DNA of 64,000 bases. Origin: Micromonospora inositola (lineage in GTDB: Bacteria; Actinomycetota; Actinomycetes; Mycobacteriales; Micromonosporaceae). Position 1 is the first letter of the stretch. Every line of letters begins with the position of its first letter. The stretch covers positions 5,172,001 to 5,236,000 of the forward strand of contig NZ_LT607754.1 in NCBI RefSeq assembly GCF_900090285.1, written 5' to 3'. Below are positions 8,104 to 17,323 of the stretch, one piece after another. A program made the position numbers and the translations under genes. The notes below the pieces were generated by a model that worked only from the letters and a program-made list of their open reading frames with translations, was not told the DNA's origin and did not search any database.

Positions 8104-8903
8104 TCAACTGTAGTTGAACGTGCGGCGGGCCTGTCGGCGGGCGGGTTGGCCGCGGGTGATTCGCCGGGCCATCCCGGCGATAGCGGCCCAGCGGATAATG
8201 GCTTCGGAGACCTCGGGGTGGCGTTCGTAGTCACGGGCGAGGCGGCGGCAGAGGGTGAACCAGGACAGGGTCCGCTCGACCACCCACCGGCCGGAGATCA
8301 CGCTGAACCCCTGCTGGCCTGCGGGCTTGCGGACGATCTCGACCGTGGTGCGCAGGATGTCGCGGGCCCAACCGACCAGGCGGCCGGCGAAGCCCTGGTC
8401 GGCGAAGACGTGCCGGATCAGGGGTGGCCATGTAGGCGCCGAGCAGAATGGCATTGGCGCCGTTGCGGTCCTGCCAACTCGCGGCCAGGACGGCCACGGT
8501 GACCAGCAGGCCAGCCGTGTCGGTGATAATGAACCGCTTCCGGTCGTTGATCTTCTTCCCGGCGTCGTAGCCCCGGCTGTCCCGACCGACGGTGTCGGCG
8601 CCCTTCACGCAGGCCAGCCGGGCGGCCCGAGCCGCCGCCCCGGGCCAGGTCCCACGCGTGCCCGGCGAGCAGGTCGATCGCCTCGCGCAGATACCTCCAG
8701 ACGGTGCTGACCGACACCGCGAACCCTGCCGCCAACCGGGTGAGGGTGTCGCCGTTGCGCAGGTGCGCCAACGTCATCAACGCCTGCTCGTGGGCCGGCA
8801 GCCGCCACCGACCGCGCAGCACGGCTCGTCGGCCCCGGATCAGCTCACTGAGGCGGGTCAGGCTGCGGGTGGACAGAGGGATGCTGGCAACATAGGTGAG
8901 CAA
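8104..8903 (-). pseudogene. IS5-family transposase, broken by two frameshifts
   Basis: Three minus-strand frames together give one IS5/IS112-type transposase. The N-terminal part (LSELIRGRRAVLRGRWR, GFAVSVSTVWRYLREAIDLL) ends near 8610. A middle part (GYDAGKKINDRKRFIITDT, AVLAASWQDRNGA) covers about 8600-8430. The C-terminal part (VFADQGFAGRLVGWARD, VISGRWVVERTLSWF, RRLARDYERHPE) reaches a stop at 8104. Two indels near 8620 and 8430 separate the frames. The DDE metal-binding region is split, so it is inactive. It lies between the enzyme genes and the Liv operon. Confidence 0.8.
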
Positions 8904-9019
8904 CGAGACTCCCGGACAGGGCTGTCGTTCTTGGTCGACCGCTGTCCTACCGGGAGCCTCGTCCTATCTGGAGCACCGGCACGCCGCCCGACCAGGCCCC
9001 AAGCCCACTCCGCCACGAT

Positions 9020-9216
9020 GAAAATGGCGCAGTACACCGTATGCCACGGCGGCAGATCCGCCGGCAGGTACCGCCGCGCGGGCAGCCCGACAGAACGACA
9101 TACAGGGTGGCGTTGACGATCTCCCGTCGCGGGTGCTTCTCCCGCCGGCCGTCGGCGTTCGGCTCTGGGAGCAGCGACTCGATCAGCGCCCACAGGGCGT
9201 CGGTCAGGTCCGAGGG
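9020..9216 (-). pseudogene. Second IS5-type transposase, N-terminal remnant
   Basis: Minus-strand frames read SDLTDALWALIESLLPEPN, REIVNATLYVVLSGCP and then, after a shift, RYLPADLPPWHTVYC. This is the typical N-terminus of IS5-group transposases (DUF4096-like). Only the first 65 or so residues remain, with one frameshift, and no catalytic region follows. It is a different lineage from the broken transposase just to its left. Confidence 0.7.
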
Positions 9217-9337
9217 GTGTAACCACGACGGGCAGACACCGCGCCACCCTGCCCGTCTCCAACGCTGATGTTATGTCGCCACATCGTCTACATCGGACCG
9301 CCTTAAACACGCACTCAGGTCAGGATCGCCCGACGGA

Positions 9338-10075
9338 TCAAGGCTGAGCCGTCGGGCGCAGACCGAGAAAGGTCTGCGCGAGGATCGGATCTGAACTGAC
9401 CTCGCGCGCCGGTCCGGCGTGCACCACTTCCCCGCGGTCGAGGACGTAGGCGAAAGAGGCGATCGGCAGAGCTGCGGCGGCATTCTGCTCCACCAGCAGC
9501 ACCGAGACTCCCCGCTCGTTGATGGCAGATATGGCTTCCATGACCCGATCGGTCATGGAAGGGGACAGACCCATCGTCGGCTCGTCCATCAACATGAGGC
9601 GAGGGTCGGCCATCATCGCGCGTCCGAACGCCAGCATCTGCTGTTCGCCGCCGCTCAACAGGCCGCTCGGCACATCCCGACGCTCGGACAGGATGGGGAA
9701 CAGGTCGTAGACGTCTGTAAGGAGCGCCCGAAGTCGCCGACCGGACCGGTGACGGTAGCCGCCGAGCAACAAGTTGTCCTGGACCGAGAGCGGCGAGATC
9801 ATGCGGCGGCCTTCAGGCACCAGGACCATGCCGCGTTCAACGATCCGGTGTGGCCGCTTGATGCGCAGCTGCTCCCCCACTAGGCGGACGCTGGCGGATA
9901 CCGACCCGGCACATATCCCCGCGAGTGCAGTCAGCGCGGAACTCTTGCCTGCTCCGTTTGCCCCGACGATCGCCACGATCGCGGCTCGGTCGACCTGCAG
10001 GCTCACGCCGCGGACCGCCTCGACGGGTCCGTACCTCACAGTGAGGTCTTCGACGACCAGGTCGGGTTCGCTCAT
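9338..10075 (-). CDS. livF: Branched-chain amino acid-type ABC transporter ATP-binding protein LivF
   Basis: Second ATPase of a HAAT-type importer, 245 residues. Walker A is GANGAGKSS (about 38-46), the signature is LLSGGEQQML, Walker B is LMLMDEPTMGL, and the LivF hallmark VLVPEGRRMI is present. It overlaps the livG stop by 4 bases, is last in the livJ-H-M-G-F operon and pairs with LivG under the LivH/LivM permeases. Confidence 0.93.
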   Translation of the reverse strand: MSEPDLVVEDLTVRYGPVEAVRGVSLQVDRAAIVAIVGANGAGKSSALTALAGICAGSVSASVRLVGEQLRIKRPHRIVERGMVLVPEGRRMISPLSVQDNLLLGGYRHRSGRRLRALLTDVYDLFPILSERRDVPSGLLSGGEQQMLAFGRAMMADPRLMLMDEPTMGLSPSMTDRVMEAISAINERGVSVLLVEQNAAAALPIASFAYVLDRGEVVHAGPAREVSSDPILAQTFLGLRPTAQP

Positions 10076-10875
10076 GAATCTATGGCCTCCAAGACTGGCG
10101 AATAGTTCTGCGCGGCCTGCTTGCCTAGGTAGGCCTCTCGCACGCGCGGATCTTCGACGACCTCGCGCGGAGTGCCACTCGCAATCAGATGTCCGAAGTC
10201 GAGTGCGATGGCGCTGCTGCAGATCCGGTGTTTCATGGCGAGGTCGTGCTCGATGAGGATCTGCGTCAAGCCATCCGCCTTCAGTTCGAGCAGGAGGTCG
10301 CCGATCTCTCGGCGCTCGGCCTGGTTCATTCCCGCGGTCGGCTCGTCGAGCAGCAGAAGCGCCGGCTTGCTGGCCAGGGCCCGTGCGATCTCGACGCGCC
10401 GTTGAAGACCGTAGGGAAGCTCTCCCGGGTACGCCTTGCTGGAAGATGTCATGCCAACCCGCTCGAGCACCTCCTCGGCAACGGCACGCAGGCGACCCTG
10501 CTCCCCCCTGCTGCGCAGGCGCAGCCAGTTGACCACTGCCGGCCGGGACACAGCCGTGACTGCAGCGCCGATGAGCACGTTCTCAACGACTGTGAGGTCG
10601 GGTAGGAGTCTCACGCTCTGGTACGTGCGGGCTATTCCGAGCGAGTTCACTCGATGCGCGGGCGTTGATGCGTAGCTACGGCCGCGAAAGCGCAGTTCGC
10701 CACTCGTGGGGTCGGTCAGCCGCGTGATGACTCCGACGAGTGTGCTCTTCCCAGATCCGTTGGGGCCGATGATTCCGAGGAGCTCACCCTCTTCGACCTG
10801 CATGGAAACCCCGTCGAGGGCTCGGACTCCTCCGAAGTGCACGTGGACATCTTCGACTTCCAGCAATGCCGTCAT
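10072..10875 (-). CDS. livG: ABC transporter ATP-binding protein LivG
   Basis: First ATPase of the importer, 267 residues. Walker A is GPNGSGKST, the LivG-type GIARTYQSVRLLPDLTVVENV segment follows, the signature region is degenerate (LPYGLQRRVEIARAL, with YGLQ in place of the usual SGGQ) and Walker B is LLLLDEPTAGMN. The C-terminal YLGKQA tail is typical of the family. The start overlaps the end of livM by 4 bases, and its own end overlaps livF. Confidence 0.93.
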   Translation of the reverse strand: MTALLEVEDVHVHFGGVRALDGVSMQVEEGELLGIIGPNGSGKSTLVGVITRLTDPTSGELRFRGRSYASTPAHRVNSLGIARTYQSVRLLPDLTVVENVLIGAAVTAVSRPAVVNWLRLRSRGEQGRLRAVAEEVLERVGMTSSSKAYPGELPYGLQRRVEIARALASKPALLLLDEPTAGMNQAERREIGDLLLELKADGLTQILIEHDLAMKHRICSSAIALDFGHLIASGTPREVVEDPRVREAYLGKQAAQNYSPVLEAIDS

Positions 10876-11774
10876 GCGCGCTCCAGCGTGGTGTGTTCGG
10901 AGGCCACCTGTCGACGAGCGGGCAGGCGGAGTCTACGAAGGTGTCGAACGGCGCCGAGCAGGCCATTGGGCAAGTAGCATGCGACGAGGACGAGCAGCCC
11001 GCCGTAGACCGCGTCCCACCAATCGCCGATGAAGGTCAGCACCAAGGGCACCCACGTGAGTACGACAGCGCCGAGGAGAGCACCGAACCACGACGCCGAA
11101 CCGCCGATGATCACCATGGTGAGCGCAAGCACCACGCTCGAGAAGCCGGCGTCGCCAGGCAGGACCGAGCCGTACGAGAGTGCGTGGAAGGACCCAGCGA
11201 GGGCTCCCAGGACGCCAGATACGACGAACGCCAACCGTCGATAGCTCTGGACGTTGACCGCAAAGCTCTGGGCGAGCTCCTCGTCTTCCCGGATCGCGTC
11301 ATAGGTACGCCCGATCGTTCCGCGTTCGAGGAGCATCAGACCCGCCGCCGCAACGGCGACGGTCACTCCCATCTGCGCGGTCGTGATCGCCAGGGGAATG
11401 CCATAGATCCCGAGCGCCGCGCCGGTGACGTGCCAGTTCGTGGCAACCACCACGACGATGAGGTCGAACGAAACAGTTGCCATCGCGAGGTAGAGACTGC
11501 GCAACCGCACGAGCATGAACGCAAGGACAAGGCTCACGACAGCCGCTATGGCCATGGCCGCCGCCACCGCCACGGGCGTGCTGTGCCCGTCGCGAGAGAG
11601 CAGCCCGGCGCTGTAGCTCCCGATGGCGTAGAAGCCGATCCCCGCGAGCGAGAAGATTCCTGCGCGTAGAGCGACCTGCACGCTGAACGCCAGCAACGCA
11701 GCGATGAGAACGTTCTGCACTGTCGTCTCGTTGGTCGCGAACCACGAGTCGAACACCATCAGAGGTTCGGTCAT
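10872..11774 (-). CDS. livM: Branched-chain amino acid-type ABC permease LivM
   Basis: Polytopic inner-membrane permease of 300 residues with about nine hydrophobic segments. The conserved LivM/LivH loop appears as GRTYDAIREDEELAQSFAVNV, followed by GVLGALAGSFHAL and the second conserved block MVIIGGSASWFGALLGAVVL. It lies 4 bases after livH and overlaps livG. Confidence 0.92.
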   Translation of the reverse strand: MTEPLMVFDSWFATNETTVQNVLIAALLAFSVQVALRAGIFSLAGIGFYAIGSYSAGLLSRDGHSTPVAVAAAMAIAAVVSLVLAFMLVRLRSLYLAMATVSFDLIVVVVATNWHVTGAALGIYGIPLAITTAQMGVTVAVAAAGLMLLERGTIGRTYDAIREDEELAQSFAVNVQSYRRLAFVVSGVLGALAGSFHALSYGSVLPGDAGFSSVVLALTMVIIGGSASWFGALLGAVVLTWVPLVLTFIGDWWDAVYGGLLVLVACYLPNGLLGAVRHLRRLRLPARRQVASEHTTLERA

Positions 11775-11778
11775 CGGG

Positions 11779-12666
11779 TCACGACCTTTCGAAGCGTTGC
11801 TGGGCGAACAGACCTTGCGGGCGGAAGAGGAGCACCAGCAAGATCACCGCGAACGCGATCATGTCTCGGTAGTTCGACGGTCCGTACGCGACCACCATGG
11901 TCTGTGCTAGCGCAATGACGTAGGCCGCGACCACGGTGCCACGCAGGTTTCCCACACCGCCCAAGATCAGGATTGCGAACGCCGTCAACAGGTACGTCTC
12001 ACCTACCGGCACGTCCTGGCCCGAGTTCCGGACCGTCACCAGGACCCCGGCGAGACCCGCGAGGGCGCCGCTCACGAACATCGTTCCCGCTGCCAGCCGC
12101 CGGACGTCGACGCCCAACAATCCCGATGTCACGGGGTCGTACGCAACTGAGCGCACGGCACGGCCACCTCGTGACCTGCGGACCCATCGGTCGACAAGGA
12201 ACACGACGACCAGGGTCAGGACGATGATGTAGATCTCGATGTTGAGCAGGTGGAGGCCGGCCAACTCCACACCCGCGGTCCGGTACGTGTCAGGCGATAC
12301 CGAGAAGACGGTGTAGCCACTCCCTTGAGACACAATCTTGTTGACCACGATCGATCCACCGACGCTCGCCACGAGCATCGCGAGCTCCGCTTGGTGTCGC
12401 CCGAATCGCTGGCGAACTCGGCCGAATGCGACGGCTTCGAGGACCAGGGCTGCGCAGCCTGCGCCTACGATCCCGATGAGCAGGAGCACCACGAAGGGGA
12501 GTTCCGTGCTGTCCGACAATGTCGCGGCCAAGTAGCCGGCGAAGACGAACAGCGCTCCGTGCGCGAGGTTGAGGACTCCCAGGGTGCCCCATGACAGGGC
12601 CAGCCCCAGCGAGAACAGCGTCAGCACGGAGCCCCCGACCACCGCGTTCAGAATCTGTTGAGCCAT
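11779..12666 (-). CDS. livH: Branched-chain amino acid-type ABC permease LivH
   Basis: Polytopic permease of 295 residues. It begins MAQQILNAVVGGSVLTLFSL and contains the family marks WGTLGVLNLAHGALF, SGALAGLAGVLV and AFAILILGGVGNLRGTVVAAY. AGGAG lies about 10 bases upstream of the ATG. The gene lies 30 bases after the binding-protein gene, so the operon order is livJ-H-M-G-F. Confidence 0.92.
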   Translation of the reverse strand: MAQQILNAVVGGSVLTLFSLGLALSWGTLGVLNLAHGALFVFAGYLAATLSDSTELPFVVLLLIGIVGAGCAALVLEAVAFGRVRQRFGRHQAELAMLVASVGGSIVVNKIVSQGSGYTVFSVSPDTYRTAGVELAGLHLLNIEIYIIVLTLVVVFLVDRWVRRSRGGRAVRSVAYDPVTSGLLGVDVRRLAAGTMFVSGALAGLAGVLVTVRNSGQDVPVGETYLLTAFAILILGGVGNLRGTVVAAYVIALAQTMVVAYGPSNYRDMIAFAVILLVLLFRPQGLFAQQRFERS

Positions 12667-12696
12667 AGAGGCTGCTCCTAGGGTGTCGGCAGGACG

Positions 12697-13896
12697 TTAG
12701 GGCTGGATGGGCTTGTTCGGGTCGCCTTGGGCGATGACCTTCATCGCGCCGCCGTCGTACTCGACAACCATGCCAGGCGCGGTCGCGTCGCGACCGTCGA
12801 TGAACTGGATGGGCCCATACACTCCGTCGAAGCCGGCCTCGGCGACCTTCTGCATGCCGCTGTGGATGTCCTCCCGCGACGCTCCGTTCCCGGCCACGAC
12901 GGCCTCCACCAGGAAGGACGCGGCGTCAGCTCCTGCGGCATGCCATCCGTTGACGGTCGTGACGTCCGGGTTGTCGGCCTTGTACTCCTGGACGAACTGC
13001 TGGACCGCCGGGTTCGGCGCGGATTGGTCGAAGCCCACGGCCGTGAAGGCACCGTTCGCAGCATCCCCAGCGCCCTTCAAGATGTCAGCGGTTGCCGACG
13101 CATGGACGAAGATCTGTCCTTCGTACCCAGCCGTTCGCAGACCCGTGATAATCGTGGCTGTGGCCGGGCCGATCGTCATGACGCCGATTGCGTCTGGATT
13201 GCCCCTCATCAGCTTCGAGGTCACGGCGCCGAAGTCAGTCGTGGCCGTCGGCACATCCACCGAGTCGAGTACGTCAATGCCCACCTTCTCGAACTTTTCG
13301 GGTAGATACTCGGTGGCCTCCTCGACGATCGTGGGGTTGTCAGAGAGGTAGACCATCGAGACCGACTTGATGCCGCGCTTCGCCGCCTCACCGCCGATGA
13401 GGTTCACCACGTATATCTCAGAAGGCTGAGTCCTGTAGATGTAGTCACCTACGTCGAGGAGCGCCGGAAGGACAGATGACGTCGCGATGTACGGCAGCTT
13501 CGCGCGCTGAGCGAAGGGCGCTGCAGCCATGGCGCCCGAACTCGACAGCGGACCGAACACGGCGACAGCATCCGACTCAGCGGCCGAGGACATCAGTGAA
13601 GCCGCCCGCTTGGGGTCGGAGCCTGTGTCCTTCACGTCGAGGACGATCTTCGATCCCTTGAGCTCACCGGACGCATTGGCCTTGTCGATCGCCCATTTGA
13701 GGGCCTGCTCCTGGGCTTGGCCGGCAAAGCCAACGGGACCCGTGAGTTCGCCGACGAACGCCACGTTGATCGTCTTCGGGAGACCTCCTGACCCGGTCTC
13801 CCCGCTCGAGCCGCTAGACGAGTCACACGCGGCGAGCGCGGCGGACGCCAACGCGGCGGTACCAAGAACTGCGACCAACCTCTTGAACCTCGACAC
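12697..13896 (-). CDS. Periplasmic-type binding lipoprotein of the Liv ABC importer
   Basis: Extracellular receptor of the importer, 399 residues. The N-terminus is a lipoprotein signal (LGTAALASAALAAC, Cys at about residue 23), followed by a Ser/Gly-rich linker and a type I periplasmic-binding fold starting INVAFVGELTGPVGFAGQ. The GTG at 13896 is chosen because a purine-rich GAGAGAGAGA tract precedes it and the signal peptide starts there (VSRFKRLVAVLG). It is the first gene of the operon, downstream of an AGATATATCT palindrome. Ligand is unknown; these receptors also bind amides, aromatic acids and other organic acids, which would fit the catabolic cluster. Confidence 0.9.
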   Translation of the reverse strand: MSRFKRLVAVLGTAALASAALAACDSSSGSSGETGSGGLPKTINVAFVGELTGPVGFAGQAQEQALKWAIDKANASGELKGSKIVLDVKDTGSDPKRAASLMSSAAESDAVAVFGPLSSSGAMAAAPFAQRAKLPYIATSSVLPALLDVGDYIYRTQPSEIYVVNLIGGEAAKRGIKSVSMVYLSDNPTIVEEATEYLPEKFEKVGIDVLDSVDVPTATTDFGAVTSKLMRGNPDAIGVMTIGPATATIITGLRTAGYEGQIFVHASATADILKGAGDAANGAFTAVGFDQSAPNPAVQQFVQEYKADNPDVTTVNGWHAAGADAASFLVEAVVAGNGASREDIHSGMQKVAEAGFDGVYGPIQFIDGRDATAPGMVVEYDGGAMKVIAQGDPNKPIQP

Positions 13897-13944
13897 GACT
13901 GTCTCTCTCTCTGCCGGAGCACCCGCCATCGGCCCACCGAGATC

Positions 13945-13954
13945 AGATATATCT
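13945..13954. promoter_or_regulatory. AGATATATCT palindrome in the Liv operon promoter
   Basis: A perfect 10-bp palindrome inside an AT-rich stretch (AGATCAGATATATCTTATT), 48 bp upstream of the binding-protein start. It resembles the AT-rich elements at the carboxylase/GntR and lyase promoters, so the same GntR protein may bind all three. Confidence 0.45.
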
Positions 13955-13959
13955 TATTG

Positions 13960-14255
13960 GTTCGGTCGTGTCTAGGACTGTTTACCTGCCAGTCACATGT
14001 GCTCCTGCCTGTAGCGCCACACCACCGATCAGGGCCTCGCCACCTGCTCCCCGAGGAGTGACCCACGCTCGGACCGCCGGCGCCAGCGGTCGGGCCGACT
14101 GCCCCACCGCCGCACGGATGTGCCGCTGACGGTTCGCCGGCCGACCGTGCCGCTGTCGGGCCGACACACAGCGAACGCCCTAACCTGGCGGCCAGGGCGT
14201 TCGGTCCCGTGAGGTGTGGACGGTGGCTCACGCGACGCCAGGTGCCGAACCGCTA
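13960..14255. other. Intergenic stretch with no supported gene
   Basis: No frame here looks coding. Short minus frames are rich in Arg, Gly and Ala as expected from GC-rich non-coding DNA. Confidence 0.5.
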
Positions 14256-14260
14256 GCTGA

Positions 14261-14545
14261 TCAGGCGAGGCTCGGCCGAGCGATGTGGGAACGCCAGACG
14301 TGTGCCCGTGGTGTGACGGCGATGATCACAACGACGAGCGAGCAGCTGAACACAACGTCGGTCGTCTTGTCGTCGAGCGTCCCGTCGACGGCTTGAGGCT
14401 GAGCCGCGATCGCGAGCCAGAGGAGCTTCCCGGTCGTCTCGAACAGCAGCACGGGCAGGAGTCGCAGTGGGTGGCGCAGGCCGAGCAGGGCCAGCAACGA
14501 CATGGCGGTGCGTAGGCAGACCGTGACGTCCTCGTAGGTTGCCAG
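14261..14545 (-). pseudogene. C-terminal remnant of a small membrane protein
   Basis: The frame ending at 14261 reads like a genuine membrane protein tail: TAMSLLALLGLRHPLRLLPV, LLFETTGKLLWLAIAA, TTDVVFSCSLVVVIIAV. That is three hydrophobic segments with conserved-looking loops of a DoxX-like or unknown actinobacterial family. Upstream of about 14545 the frame turns into low-complexity Arg/Ser sequence, so the N-terminus is missing. A separate frame near 14580-14690 reads EKYQSAFHSYREAFSFRPDP and may be another gene fragment. Confidence 0.4.
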
Positions 14546-14719
14546 CGGCGATCTCCGATCGGATCTGGCTCTCGATCGAGGGTTGATTGGGGGCTCCGAT
14601 CTTCTTCCCCAAGCCCGGGTCGGGGCGAAACGAGAAGGCTTCCCGGTAGCTATGAAACGCCGACTGATACTTCTCGACGTCGGCCTCCGATCGGTCCTGC
14701 GTGGCCCCCACGCGACAAC

Positions 14720-15310
14720 AACTAGCGCTGCAGCGGAGTCAGCCATCCCCACTCCGGGCGACGCGCCGCTGGCCCTTGGAGCCGGACAGCTCGCGCGGAA
14801 GATGCGAGGCCAAACACGGCCCTGCGGTCACCGTGCCTCCCAAACACACGTAAGTAGGGCAAACGGAATCCGCTGCTGGGCTCTTGGAGGGCGTACCTCA
14901 GTCGAGATCACGCGCTAAGTCAGGACCTCGGCGCCGCACAGGCGGCCGAGGCCTCCCATCGCCGCGTCGCAGACGGCCGCCGACCATGGTCCACCGCTGA
15001 CGAGGACAGGGACGGCGTCCAGGACCTGAGCGGGACAGCTCTATCCACGGGGACCGCCCCTCGTGTTGGGCGCCGGCGTGGGCTATCCGGCGCGGTCGCA
15101 TTGGTGTCTGACCCCTCATCAGGGTCCAGAACGAGAAGGCAGGAGGAGGACCCGCTGAAAGGTCGATGTCATCGCTGAAACTTTCGCTGAAAAGAATCTT
15201 GGCACGCTGCAGTCTCCGATGAGAACCGACAAGATCGGTCAGGGCGTCACTGCCTGGCTTGATCTTGGCTGGTATCGTGCGCCGTGCGGTGGCTGAAGGC
15301 CTTTCCCTTT
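14720..15310. other. Intergenic stretch with no supported gene
   Basis: No convincing coding frame on either strand. The part at 15155-15195 repeats GCTGAAA three times. The end abuts the first copy of a direct repeat. Confidence 0.45.
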
Positions 15311-15410
15311 TTGCGTTCCCCTTGCTGACACTTGAGGAAACACCGCTGAGGCCCCCGGTTCGCCGGGGGCCTCACGCATGCCCCGTACCCCACGCTGCCA
15401 GGAGCGGGCC
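15311..15410 (+). repeat. Left copy of a ~100-bp direct repeat flanking the propeller gene
   Basis: The first 40 bases, starting TTGCGTTCCCCTTGCTGACA, are identical to those of the copy at 17324. The similarity continues, with small indels, through a hairpin and a CCAGGAGCGGGCC tail. The two copies lie about 2.0 kb apart in the same orientation and bracket one gene. Confidence 0.75.
15347..15374 (+). terminator. Strong hairpin with TTCG loop
   Basis: TGAGGCCCCCGG and CCGGGGGCCTCA form a perfect 12-bp stem around a TTCG tetraloop. It is very stable but not followed by a T-tract, typical of actinobacterial intrinsic terminators. Confidence 0.7.
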
Positions 15411-15720
15411 CCCTCGCCGGGCGGCGATCGGTGTTCAGTTCAGGTGACGATCTCAAGGCGTCGGCGGCGAAGACCTCAGGGCCGTGTGCCGCAGGTTCGG
15501 ATCGGCCTGAACAGGCTGATTGGCTGCGCTCGCCTGGTCCCGGGCTCTGAACGCTCAACCGATGTCATGCGGGTGTCCGTCGCGATGTACTGGACTAGTC
15601 GCCAGGTCCTGAGGCTGAGACTGGGGTCCTTGACTGAGTCGAGTTCCGATAGCGGCCACGGTGATCGTCAGCGAGAGGTTGTACACGGGGTCACCACTGA
15701 CCTGGGCTGCTGGTAGGAGG
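15411..15720. other. Leader region before the propeller gene, no gene seen
   Basis: About 310 bp without a supported frame. It should contain the promoter of the downstream gene; GTAGGAGGGGTA just before the ATG is the ribosome-binding site. Confidence 0.5.
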
Positions 15721-15724
15721 GGTA

Positions 15725-17218
15725 ATGGCCCATCCGGATAGGCAGGAGCAACGGTCGCCCGCGCGGTGCGCGGAGCACTGGTGGCTGGTCGGGAGCCTCC
15801 TTGTGGCATGCGTCGGAGGCTGCCTGGCCTGGCCCGGATCGCGTTTTGGGGCTCTGCTTGGTACTGACTGGCTCGACGCTGTGGAGCAGGGGTTTGAGGG
15901 CCAGATGCCCTGGGTGGCCTTCGGGCCGCTGGTCTTCACGCTGTTCGTTGGGCTTCTCACCCTGAGGCGGCGGGGTAGGAATCCGCGTCGGCGCGGGTCC
16001 GTACTTGGCTTACTCGTGGTTGCGGCGCTGTTAACCAGCGGAACCGGATGCTCGGCCACGTCCGATTCTCGATCCGGTGACGGCCCGGCGACGGTGGCGG
16101 CCTTTGATGTAGAGACCGGCAGGCCAGTGTGGGTCGCCGAGTTGGAGGCCGCGAACGGGGCGAGCACACCAGCTTTCGGAGCTGATCTGGTTCTCGTTCA
16201 GACCGGTCGGTCGTATGAGTCTCCGGCGGGGAGGTTGGTGGCCCTTGACCCCCGCAGCGGCCGGCAATTGTGGTACGTGGCGACCGAGGGTGGGACCTGC
16301 GGCGGCGCGGACGCCTTGGGCGACCCACCGATGATCGCTGACGGAGTGGTCGTCGTGCCGGCCCCAGATGGCTACATCCAAGGGATAAACGCACGTGACG
16401 GCAGCGAGCGGTGGCGTACACGGGTGGCTGGGGCGCCGGCCGCCATCGCCGACGGTGTGGTGCTCGTCGGGACGCAAACCGCCTATGCCGGCCTGGATCT
16501 GGCGACCGGCGCGCAGCGGTGGACCCAGTCGGTCCCAGAGGCGGCCTGGGGTGATTGGCGGCCGGGCGGGCGGGCGTTCGTCCTCGGCGCGGGATCAACG
16601 TTTGTTGTCGAGCTTGCGACCGCGGGCGGCTTCAGCGTCGCGGCGCTGGATGCCGGCAGTGGGCGGGAGCTGTGGCGCGATGCGGTCGGATCGGTGGATT
16701 CGACCGCGCGGCGCTATTTCACCGACGGTGTGGACACACTCGCCGCGCTGCAGGGCGGACCAATGGACAGCCCACATGGCCAGGCAACACGTCTGGTCGG
16801 GCGGGACCTCCGGAGCGGAAAGCCGCTGTGGGCGACAGAAGATCTACCGCCAAACGAAGACGATCTGCCGCAGACCGGGATCGCCGCAGACGGCGGCCGA
16901 GTGTTCTATGCGTCCGCCTCTGGCCGCCTCGTCGCCCTCGACGCACGCTCCGGTGCCGAACGTTGGACGGCGTCGTACCGCACTGGAAAGGACCTCTTCG
17001 TGCCCCGCCTGATGGTCGGCGAGGATGCAGTGGTCGTACGGCAGGGCACTCAGCTGTCGGTGTTTGAGGCGGCGACTGGCGCTCAGCGCTGGAGCACCCG
17101 GTTGGACTCCAGCGCCGACCCCGAAACCACGGCCGCTACCGGAAAAGGTCTTGTGTTGGTGCCACGGTCCAGCCAGCCCTGTATGCCCCCGGTCGCTGGC
17201 GGGATGGGTCCGGCCTGA
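15725..17218 (+). CDS. Membrane-anchored PQQ-like beta-propeller repeat protein
   Basis: A 497-residue protein. The N-terminus has three hydrophobic segments (about 20-36, 63-78 and 92-108), ending in LLTSGTGCSATS, so the domain is held outside the membrane. Residues about 120-485 are PQQ/BamB-type propeller repeats with recurring motifs such as LVALDPRSGRQLWY, INARDGSERWRT, LDLATGAQRWTQ, LDAGSGRELWRD, LDARSGAERWTA and FEAATGAQRWST, at least seven blades. A GGAGGGG site precedes the ATG. Such proteins are scaffold or binding modules; no catalytic residues are evident. It sits alone between two direct repeats, which may mark acquisition or duplication. Confidence 0.82.
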   Translation: MAHPDRQEQRSPARCAEHWWLVGSLLVACVGGCLAWPGSRFGALLGTDWLDAVEQGFEGQMPWVAFGPLVFTLFVGLLTLRRRGRNPRRRGSVLGLLVVAALLTSGTGCSATSDSRSGDGPATVAAFDVETGRPVWVAELEAANGASTPAFGADLVLVQTGRSYESPAGRLVALDPRSGRQLWYVATEGGTCGGADALGDPPMIADGVVVVPAPDGYIQGINARDGSERWRTRVAGAPAAIADGVVLVGTQTAYAGLDLATGAQRWTQSVPEAAWGDWRPGGRAFVLGAGSTFVVELATAGGFSVAALDAGSGRELWRDAVGSVDSTARRYFTDGVDTLAALQGGPMDSPHGQATRLVGRDLRSGKPLWATEDLPPNEDDLPQTGIAADGGRVFYASASGRLVALDARSGAERWTASYRTGKDLFVPRLMVGEDAVVVRQGTQLSVFEAATGAQRWSTRLDSSADPETTAATGKGLVLVPRSSQPCMPPVAGGMGPA

Positions 17219-17323
17219 ACGGCCTGCCGCGGAATCGCGTGGATCGCCTTCTCTTCTCGCTCAGGTCGGCATCGGCTACCTGGCGAACCGATGGCGGTCG
17301 GTGGCGCCAGTCGTAGAACCCTG

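Noticed and set aside
9051..9060. CGGCAGATCC, an exact reverse complement of the array core
   Set aside because: It lies inside a transposase remnant where it encodes A-D-L-P of the conserved ADLPPW motif, and the flanks do not match array sites.
16864..16876. GATCTGCCGCAG resembling an A core
   Set aside because: It is inside the propeller gene (D-D-L-P-Q) and has no pair or flanking match.
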